DNA of 45,599 nucleotides, taken from contig NZ_BJVD01000016.1 of assembly GCF_007988965.1 (NCBI RefSeq), positions 1 through 45,599 of the forward strand. Reading direction: 5' to 3'. This stretch comes from Rummeliibacillus stabekisii. Lineage in GTDB: Bacteria; Bacillota; Bacilli; Bacillales_A; Planococcaceae. Below, one piece after another: positions 38,460 to 45,599 of this stretch. The position numbers and the translations under genes are program-made. Within the stretch, counting starts at the first letter, position 1. Every line of letters begins with the position of its first letter. The notes under the pieces were generated by a model that saw only the letters and a list, made by a program, of their open reading frames with translations, did no database searches and was not told the DNA's origin.

Positions 38460-39342
38460 TTATTTAGTAAGAGGGCTTGGATTTAATGGGAGTGTACGTG
38501 CGTTTGCTGTAAGTACAACAGAAACAGTAGGAGAAGCGCAACGACGCCATGATACATGGCCAACTACTTCTGCTGCATTAGGGCGTACAATGACAGCTGC
38601 TGTCATGATGGGTGCTATGCTAAAAGGTGAGGATACAATCACGGTTAAGGTGGAAGGTAACGGGCCGATTGGTCCAATGGTTGTGGTAGCCAATGCTAAA
38701 GGTGAAGTGCGCGGCTATCCTACACACGCTCATGTTGAATTTGATTTAAATGAAGTAGGCAAATTGGATGTACGACGAGCAGTTGGTACAGAAGGAACGC
38801 TTACAGTTGTAAAAGATCTTGGATTACGTGAACACTTTACTGGTCAGGTGCCAATCGTTTCAGGTGAAATTGCTGAAGATTTTACCTATTACTTTGTAAA
38901 ATCAGAGCAAGTTCCTTCTTCTGTAGGCCTTGGTGTACTTGTTAATACGGATGATAGCATCTTGGCTGCTGGTGGATTTATTATTCAAGTAATGCCTGGT
39001 ACAGATGATGAAACAATTACTGACATTGAAAACCAACTATCAAAAATTGAACCTGTTTCAAAAATGATTCAAAAAGGTTACTCTCCTGAACAAGTGTTAG
39101 AAGAAGTGCTTGGAAAAGATAACGTTGAATTCTTAGAGACAATGCCTGTTCAATTTAAATGTACTTGCTCAAAAGAACGTTTCGGCGCGGCTATATTGAG
39201 CCTTGGCGAAAAAGAAATTCAAGATATGATCGATGAAGATGGTATGGCAGAAGCTCAATGCCATTTCTGTGAAGAAAAATATCACTACTCTAAAGAAGAT
39301 TTAGAAGGTTTTATTGACGAAATTCGCGCTCAAAAATCTTAA
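38452..39342 (+). CDS. hslO: Redox-regulated chaperone Hsp33
   Basis: Holdase chaperone activated by oxidation. The 296-residue product has an N-terminal substrate domain and a C-terminal redox switch with zinc ligands C237, C239, C270 and C273 (CTC and CHFC, CxC-30-CxxC). The ATG lies within the end of coaX. B. subtilis yacD, a secreted peptidyl-prolyl isomerase gene found next at this locus, is not present; cysK follows after a promoter. Confidence 0.96.
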   Translation: MADYLVRGLGFNGSVRAFAVSTTETVGEAQRRHDTWPTTSAALGRTMTAAVMMGAMLKGEDTITVKVEGNGPIGPMVVVANAKGEVRGYPTHAHVEFDLNEVGKLDVRRAVGTEGTLTVVKDLGLREHFTGQVPIVSGEIAEDFTYYFVKSEQVPSSVGLGVLVNTDDSILAAGGFIIQVMPGTDDETITDIENQLSKIEPVSKMIQKGYSPEQVLEEVLGKDNVEFLETMPVQFKCTCSKERFGAAILSLGEKEIQDMIDEDGMAEAQCHFCEEKYHYSKEDLEGFIDEIRAQKS

Positions 39343-39382
39343 TGCGATAAATGTAGATGCATATAACTAGGAACGGAAATGA

Positions 39383-39412
39383 TTGACAAACCTAATTGCA
39401 AAAGCATAAAAT
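39383..39412 (+). promoter_or_regulatory. Sigma-A promoter of cysK
   Basis: TTGACA (39383-39388), 18-base spacer, TAAAAT (39407-39412). I see no T-box or S-box between it and cysK. Confidence 0.7.
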
Positions 39413-39459
39413 AAAGATAATAAAACCAACAAAAATACTAGGGTTTAGGAGTGGAGATA

Positions 39460-40389
39460 ATGAGTAAAATTGTAAATTCAGTAGTGGATTTAGTAGGCAA
39501 TACACCGATCGTCAAGTTAGATAATATAACTGGTCCAAACGACGGGAATGTTTATGTAAAACTCGAATACTTCAACCCGGGTAGCAGTGTAAAAGACCGT
39601 ATTGCTGTTGCAATGATTGAGGCAGCTGAGAAAGAGGGCAAATTAAAGCCTGGTAGTACGATTATTGAACCGACAAGTGGGAATACAGGTATCGGTCTTG
39701 CAATGGTTGCCGCTGCAAAAGGATACAAAGCAATTCTTGTCATGCCGGATACGATGAGTATGGAAAGACGCAATTTATTGCGTGCCTATGGTGCAGAGCT
39801 TGTTTTAACACCAGGTGCTGATGGAATGAAAGGCGCTATTGCTAAAGTGGATGAATTAGCTAAAGAGAACGGCTGGTTTGTACCACAGCAATTTGAAAAC
39901 CCTGCTAATGCTGAAATACATCGCCGGACAACGGGACCAGAGATTATAGAAGCATTTGAAGGACTTAACTTAGATGCGTTTATCTCTGGTGTAGGAACTG
40001 GTGGTACGATTACTGGAACTGGCGAAGTGCTGAAAGAAAAATACCCTAATATTGAATTGATTGCAGTGGAACCAAAAGACTCTGCAGTTCTATCAGGCAA
40101 AAAACCGGGTCCTCACAAAATTCAAGGAATTGGGGCAGGATTCGTACCTGAGGTCTTAGATACAGAAATCTATACCTCTATATTACCAGTTGAAAATGAA
40201 GATGCCTTTGAAACAGCGCGTAAAGTAGCGAAAGAAGAAGGAGTCTTAGGTGGTATTTCTGCAGGTGCAGCGATGTATGCAGCGATTGAAACAGCTAAAC
40301 GCCTAGGCAAAGGAAAGAATGTTCTTGCATTACTTCCTGATAACGGTGAACGTTATTTAAGTACACCTTTATATCACTATGATGATTAA
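39460..40389 (+). CDS. cysK: Cysteine synthase (O-acetylserine sulfhydrylase)
   Basis: PLP enzyme making cysteine from O-acetylserine and sulfide. The 309-residue product has PLP Lys45 in PGSSVKDR, the substrate loop [11 protein letters not shown], and the glycine-rich phosphate-binding [10 protein letters not shown]. The frame is open from 39451 (GTG), but that codon is part of the ribosome site AGGAGTGGAG; ATG 39460 is preferred. A terminator follows at 40397. In B. subtilis pabBAC genes come next; here folP follows directly. Confidence 0.96.
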   Translation: MSKIVNSVVDLVGNTPIVKLDNITGPNDGNVYVKLEYFNPGSSVKDRIAVAMIEAAEKEGKLKPGSTIIEPTSGNTGIGLAMVAAAKGYKAILVMPDTMSMERRNLLRAYGAELVLTPGADGMKGAIAKVDELAKENGWFVPQQFENPANAEIHRRTTGPEIIEAFEGLNLDAFISGVGTGGTITGTGEVLKEKYPNIELIAVEPKDSAVLSGKKPGPHKIQGIGAGFVPEVLDTEIYTSILPVENEDAFETARKVAKEEGVLGGISAGAAMYAAIETAKRLGKGKNVLALLPDNGERYLSTPLYHYDD

Positions 40390-40396
40390 TTATTTA

Positions 40397-40433
40397 AGAA
40401 TGCCTGTCCTTTATGGATAGTGCATTCTTTTTT
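40397..40433 (+). terminator. Terminator after cysK
   Basis: AGAATGC (40397-40403) pairs with GCATTCT (starting at 40422), with an inner CTGTCC/GGATAG, then six Ts. Confidence 0.85.
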
Positions 40434-40479
40434 TCTGCCATGCAGCTGGTTCACCCCCTTTTCCTGATGTACAAGGTAT

Positions 40480-40488
40480 TGCTATACT
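40480..40488 (+). promoter_or_regulatory. Extended -10 promoter of folP
   Basis: TGCTATACT (40480-40488); TTCCTG 16 bases upstream of the hexamer is a weak -35. Confidence 0.55.
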
Positions 40489-40520
40489 GATTGTAGGAAT
40501 AGACAAAGGAGCGCAAGCAC

Positions 40521-41348
40521 ATGAAGTTAATGAATAACCAACCGTTAGTCATTCATGGCCATACACTTGATTTAGGCAAAGAAACGATTGTTATGGGCAT
40601 TTTAAATGTAACACCAGATTCTTTCTCTGATGGAGGAAGATTTGATGCAGTAGATAGCGCATTGGAACATGCTAAAAGAATGGTAGCGGATGGAGCGAAG
40701 ATTATAGATATAGGTGGAGAATCTACAAGACCCGGCCATACTGCTGTTACAGCAAAAGAAGAAATGGCGCGTATCCTACCTGTCATACGTGCCATTCGTA
40801 AGGAACTAGATGTATTAATTTCTGTCGACACATTCAAATCAGAGGTAGCAAGAGCTGCGGTAGAAGCGGGCGCACATATTATTAATGATATATGGGGAGC
40901 TACATATGATCCAGAGATTGCTAAGGTAGCTGCTGATTACAAAGTGCCCATTATTTTAATGCATAATCGGCAGGATGAAAATTATGGTGAAGATTTTTGG
41001 GGCAGTGTGAAGAGTGATTTAGAAAGAAGTGTTGAAATCGCTCGTCAAGCTGGTGTGGATGATCGTTTTATTTGGCTAGATCCAGGCATTGGCTTTGCGA
41101 AGACGCATGAACAAAATATTGAAATGATGAAGAATCTGTCAAACCTTGTGGATATGGGCTACCCTGTATTACTAGCAACTTCACGGAAAAGAATGATCGG
41201 CAATGTACTCGATTTACCGGTGGATGAACGTATGGAAGGTACAGCTGCTACTTGTTGTTACGGTGTCGATAAAGGATGTCATATGGTACGGGTTCATGAT
41301 GTGTTGCCAATTGCTCGCATGATGAAAATGATGGATGCGCTTAAATAA
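40521..41348 (+). CDS. folP: Dihydropteroate synthase
   Basis: Condenses p-aminobenzoate with the pterin diphosphate in folate synthesis; the sulfonamide target. The 275-residue TIM-barrel product has VMGILNVTPDSFSDGGRF, IDIGGESTRPG and IDPGIGFAKT-like WLDPGIGFAKT. AAGGAG is 9 bases before the ATG. It starts the folate group folP-folB-folK, but the p-aminobenzoate genes that precede it in B. subtilis are missing. There are 129 bases before folB. Confidence 0.96.
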   Translation: MKLMNNQPLVIHGHTLDLGKETIVMGILNVTPDSFSDGGRFDAVDSALEHAKRMVADGAKIIDIGGESTRPGHTAVTAKEEMARILPVIRAIRKELDVLISVDTFKSEVARAAVEAGAHIINDIWGATYDPEIAKVAADYKVPIILMHNRQDENYGEDFWGSVKSDLERSVEIARQAGVDDRFIWLDPGIGFAKTHEQNIEMMKNLSNLVDMGYPVLLATSRKRMIGNVLDLPVDERMEGTAATCCYGVDKGCHMVRVHDVLPIARMMKMMDALK

Positions 41349-41477
41349 AGCTGTATTTAATAAGAGTTACTACAGCTTCACTATATGTGAATTAATTTAA
41401 TGGAGCTCAACGGCCAGTGTTAAGTTTTAAAGTCTACCTGTGCATTAAGTCGATATAGAGGATAAGGAGTGAATGAG

Positions 41478-41849
41478 ATGGATTATATTCATATAAGAGA
41501 TATGGAGTTTTACGGTTATCATGGGGTTTTGAAGGAAGAAACAGTGTTAGGTCAAAGATTTCGCGTTACTGTAGCCCTGGCTACTGATTTGAAGAACGCT
41601 GGCCAAACTGACAAGTTAGATAATACCGTTAGTTATGCGGATGTATATACGCTATGTGAAAAAATCGTAGAGGGTAAACCTTACAAACTGATTGAAGCAG
41701 TAGCTGAAGAAATTGCTAATGTTATTCTTAAGACTTATAAAGAGGAAGTCAAAGGCATTCGTTTGGAAGTGATTAAGCCTGACCCTCCAATTAAAGGCCA
41801 TTATAAGGAAGTAGCAGTTGAGATTACAAGAGGTGCTTTCAATGAATGA
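41478..41849 (+). CDS. folB: Dihydroneopterin aldolase
   Basis: Cleaves dihydroneopterin to 6-hydroxymethyl-dihydropterin, in the folate pathway. The 123-residue product has IRDMEFYGYHGVLKEE with the conserved Tyr and Glu, the LDNTVSYADVY segment with the substrate-binding site, and KPYKLIEAVAEEIA. AAGGAG (41464-41469) is 8 bases before ATG 41478; the GTG at 41469 that opens the frame is inside it. The 3' end overlaps folK by 8 bases. Confidence 0.95.
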   Translation: MDYIHIRDMEFYGYHGVLKEETVLGQRFRVTVALATDLKNAGQTDKLDNTVSYADVYTLCEKIVEGKPYKLIEAVAEEIANVILKTYKEEVKGIRLEVIKPDPPIKGHYKEVAVEITRGAFNE

Positions 41850-42345
41850 TGTATATATTTCTTTAGGTTCAAATATGGGAGATAAAGAAGAAACGCTCAA
41901 ACAAGCGGTACACATGCTTCGAAGTAATCCTGAGGTAAATGTAGCGAATATCTCTTCTATTTACGAAACAGACCCGGTAGGTTATACAGACCAAGATCTA
42001 TTTTTGAATATGGTGGTGCATGTACGTACAACACTGTCAGCTTTACAAATGCTTGAGGTTTGCCAGGGAATTGAACAAGAATTAAAGAGAGAACGTTTGA
42101 TTAGATGGGGGCCGCGTACAATAGACCTTGACATTTTGCTCTATAATAATGACAATATTGAAACAGAGAAACTGATTGTGCCCCATGAAAGAATGCACGA
42201 AAGAGCGTTTGTTCTTGTGCCATTGCTTGAAGTGACACCAAATCTTTACTCTCCTCGTACGCAAGAGTCGTATCAGAAAATGCTCCAAAAGATAGGGCGA
42301 GGTGGCGTAAGACAATGGAAGAATCGGAGTTCTCTTGATTTTTAA
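41842..42345 (+). CDS. folK: 2-amino-4-hydroxy-6-hydroxymethyldihydropteridine diphosphokinase
   Basis: Pyrophosphorylates the pterin product of FolB, giving the FolP substrate. The 167-residue product has VYISLGSNMGDKEETLKQA, the YETDPVGYTDQ loop, and the signature RWGPRTIDLDILLY with metal aspartates. AAGAGGTG precedes ATG 41842, inside the end of folB; the earlier ATG (41818) overlaps further and is not supported. In B. subtilis the small gene yazB follows; it is absent here. Confidence 0.96.
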   Translation: MNDVYISLGSNMGDKEETLKQAVHMLRSNPEVNVANISSIYETDPVGYTDQDLFLNMVVHVRTTLSALQMLEVCQGIEQELKRERLIRWGPRTIDLDILLYNNDNIETEKLIVPHERMHERAFVLVPLLEVTPNLYSPRTQESYQKMLQKIGRGGVRQWKNRSSLDF

Positions 42346-42429
42346 TACAAAGTGTTATGAATATAAGCATATCTTCCGCATTGGGATGATGAAGCGATAA
42401 TTACTAAATCCTAAAAGGGAGGAAAAACA

Positions 42430-43455
42430 TTGGCTACACAAGAAAAACCTTTTCAAATAGGCGATATTGTCATGGATAATCGCGTTGTACTTGCACCAAT
42501 GGCTGGCGTCTGCAATTCTGCATTCCGTCTAACCGTAAAAGAGTTTGGTGCAGGTTTAGTATACGCTGAGATGATTTCAGATAAAGGGATTGTCCAAAGG
42601 AACAGAAAAACCTTAGACATGCTTTATATAGATGAACGGGAAAATCCGCTTTCCCTCCAAATCTTTGGGGGCGATAAAGAAACGTTAGTAGAAGCAGCTC
42701 AGTATGTGGACAAATATACGAATGCGGATATTATAGATATCAATATGGGGTGTCCCGTCAATAAAATTATTAAATGTGAGGCAGGGGCTAAATGGCTCCT
42801 TGATCCGAATAAAATTTACGAAATGGTTTCCGCTGTTGTGGATGCAGTCGATAAACCAGTCAGCTGTAAAATGCGTATCGGTTGGGATGAAGACCACGTG
42901 TATGCAGTGAAAAATGCACAGGCTGCAGAACGTGCGGGTGCATCGGCAATTGCAATGCATGGTCGTACACGTTTGCAAATGTATGAAGGGCATGCAAATT
43001 GGGACATTTTAAAAGAGGTGAAAGAAAATATCTCTATTCCGTTTATCGGAAACGGTGATGTTGAAACACCTGAAGATGCTAAACGCCTATTAGATCATAC
43101 AGGCGCTGATGGCGTGATGATTGGCCGAGCAGCACTTGGGAACCCATGGATGATCTATCGGACAGTTGAATATTTGAAAACGGGAAGGCTCATGCCGGAA
43201 CCGCCAATACGCGAAAAAATAGAAGTATGTTTATTACATTTTGAGCGTTTGCTCATGCTGAAAGGCGAAAATATTGCAGTCCGCGAGATGCGTAAACATG
43301 CTTCATGGTATTTAAAAGGATTGCGAGGCAACGGAAAAACACGCAATCAAATCAATCAAGCTGAGACAGCTGAAGAGCTGCGCGCTATTTTAAATGAACT
43401 AGTCTTAGAAACAGAAGAAAGCGAAAATGATGCGTCTTCTATTCAAATTGGTTAA
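42430..43455 (+). CDS. dusB: tRNA-dihydrouridine synthase B
   Basis: FMN enzyme reducing uridines in the tRNA D loop. The 341-residue product has LAPMAGVCNSAFR (residues 21-33), the catalytic Cys108 in NMGCPVNK, MHGRTRLQMYEG and FIGNGDV. The start is TTG 42430 with AAGGGAGG about 8 bases upstream. It corresponds to B. subtilis yacF, which has the same position before lysS. A terminator follows. Confidence 0.95.
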   Translation: MATQEKPFQIGDIVMDNRVVLAPMAGVCNSAFRLTVKEFGAGLVYAEMISDKGIVQRNRKTLDMLYIDERENPLSLQIFGGDKETLVEAAQYVDKYTNADIIDINMGCPVNKIIKCEAGAKWLLDPNKIYEMVSAVVDAVDKPVSCKMRIGWDEDHVYAVKNAQAAERAGASAIAMHGRTRLQMYEGHANWDILKEVKENISIPFIGNGDVETPEDAKRLLDHTGADGVMIGRAALGNPWMIYRTVEYLKTGRLMPEPPIREKIEVCLLHFERLLMLKGENIAVREMRKHASWYLKGLRGNGKTRNQINQAETAEELRAILNELVLETEESENDASSIQIG

Positions 43456-43465
43456 TTACGAGAAG

Positions 43466-43495
43466 AGCTGCCACTAAGATTGTGGCGGCTTTTTC
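43466..43495 (+). terminator. Terminator after dusB
   Basis: AGCTGCCAC (43466-43474) pairs with GTGGCGGCT (43482-43490), one wobble, then Ts. Confidence 0.85.
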
Positions 43496-43602
43496 CTTAC
43501 CTTAGCAATAGACGTAAAATGAAAATTGAGCAGAAAGACGTGAATCGGTTGTAAAAATTGTGTACAATAACTAGTATGGGCTATTTAGCGGCACAACTAT
43601 AA

Positions 43603-45099
<1,497 letters not shown>

Positions 45100-45119
45100 T
45101 AGAAACAATGCTTATCTAA

Positions 45120-45161
45120 CTGTAGGCAAATCCATTACTTTGGATTTGCCTACAGTTTTTT
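45120..45161 (+). terminator. Terminator after lysS
   Basis: A perfect 15-bp stem (45120-45134 with 45141-45155) and six Ts. Confidence 0.95.
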
Positions 45162-45366
45162 CTTTATATATGAATATTACGTTTCTAATTTAATGGTGAA
45201 GGGTTTAATAACTAAAGCCGACTTGTCTTGTGAAATGTTATTACTAATGATAGTAAGTAGAGCACGATAATTGATAAAAATAGAAACATATAGTTTGGTG
45301 GGCGAAAACCAACTGGCGAATTATTAGAAAGTCGGAATTTGCTTTTTATCTTTTGTCTATTTTCCC
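45162..45366. other. Upstream region of the next rrn operon
   Basis: AT-rich with no gene. A small bulged hairpin (TTGGT/ACCAA around GGGCGAAA, near 45295-45315) is the only structure I see. Confidence 0.5.
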
Positions 45367-45395
45367 TTGCAGAGAAAGTGTTTTGTTGATATACT
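45367..45395 (+). promoter_or_regulatory. Possible third rrn promoter
   Basis: TTGCAG (45367-45372), 17-base spacer, extended -10 TGATATACT (hexamer 45390-45395). It lacks the TAAGTCGC start-site motif seen at the other two. Confidence 0.5.
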
Positions 45396-45460
45396 TATTT
45401 GGTTGCCGAATTTAGATTAACTGAGATTAAAAATTCTTTTGATAAAGTTTGTTAAAAGTG

Positions 45461-45500
45461 TTGACTTAGTTAAGTGAACTTGGTATTATATTTAAGTCGC
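45461..45500 (+). promoter_or_regulatory. rrn promoter P1
   Basis: TTGACT (45461-45466), 17-base spacer, extended -10 TGGTATTAT (hexamer 45484-45489), then TAAGTCGC from 45493. The AAGTCGC start region is typical of Bacillus rRNA promoters. Confidence 0.8.
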
Positions 45501-45542
45501 TTATGACGAACAAATGAAGAATAACAAAAGAATAAAAAGTTG

Positions 45543-45582
45543 TTGACTTCAAAAGGAAGTTATGGTATACTTAATAAGTCGC
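45543..45582 (+). promoter_or_regulatory. rrn promoter P2
   Basis: TTGACT (45543-45548), 17-base spacer, extended -10 TGGTATACT (hexamer 45566-45571), then TAAGTCGC from 45575. The -10 and start motif are in the same register as in P1, 82 bp upstream. The 16S gene should begin beyond the window. Confidence 0.85.
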
Positions 45583-45599
45583 CAAAACAAGCGAAAACA

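Noticed and set aside
41348-41378. 8-bp hairpin after folP
   Set aside because: Loop of 15 bases and no T-tract; too weak to call a terminator.

Overview
This 45.6-kb window is a housekeeping and sporulation segment from the origin-proximal part of a chromosome of an AT-rich, endospore-forming member of the Bacillales. Gene order follows the Bacillus subtilis stretch from tmk to lysS closely, and the window holds many sporulation genes (sspF, spoVG, fin, spoVT, yabP, yabQ, spoIIE, plus abrB with Spo0A boxes). Protein sequences look closer to Planococcaceae such as Lysinibacillus than to B. subtilis itself; that placement is an inference from memory. I see no prophage, transposase, CRISPR array or defence island.

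Layout. The first bases are the 3' end of a 5S rRNA followed by its terminator. Positions 433-6099 hold tmk, darA, yaaR, holB, ricT, yabA, trmN6, yazA and rsmI (replication, c-di-AMP sensing, tRNA/rRNA methylation). abrB follows on the minus strand, divergent from metS (6252-8850). Positions 9098-12423 carry tatD, an SH3b-3D cell-wall protein, rnmV and rsmA. Positions 12472-15913 carry veg behind two strong promoters, sspF, ispE-purR-ridA and spoVG. Positions 16215-24685 carry glmU-prs, ctc, pth, fin, mfd and spoVT. Positions 24806-30479 carry yabM, yabN-rqcP, yabP-yabQ, divIC and yabR. A minus-strand tRNA-Met lies at 30702-30775. spoIIE, tilS, hpt, ftsH, coaX-hslO, cysK, folP-folB-folK, dusB and lysS fill 30965-45099. 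The last 240 bases contain tandem promoters typical of a ribosomal RNA operon, so the window runs from the end of one rrn operon to the start of the next.

Regulation is unusually readable. There are candidate promoters for sigma-A (many, often with an extended -10), sigma-H (spoVG), sigma-B (ctc), sigma-E (yabPQ), sigma-F (fin) and sigma-G (spoVT, sspF). abrB has two Spo0A boxes one helical turn apart, just downstream of its promoter. About 20 rho-independent terminators divide the genes into short units.

The least explained parts are non-coding: a multi-hairpin element between yabR and the tRNA (30538-30638), a nested hairpin after rqcP that resembles a dispersed Bacillaceae repeat, a 15-bp leader hairpin before divIC, and an inverted repeat at the predicted spoVT transcription start. 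Several genes present at this locus in B. subtilis are absent here (csfB, yabG, yabS, yabT, yacD, pabABC, yazB). I found no clear new multi-gene system; the structured RNA at 30.5 kb is the best candidate for something undescribed.
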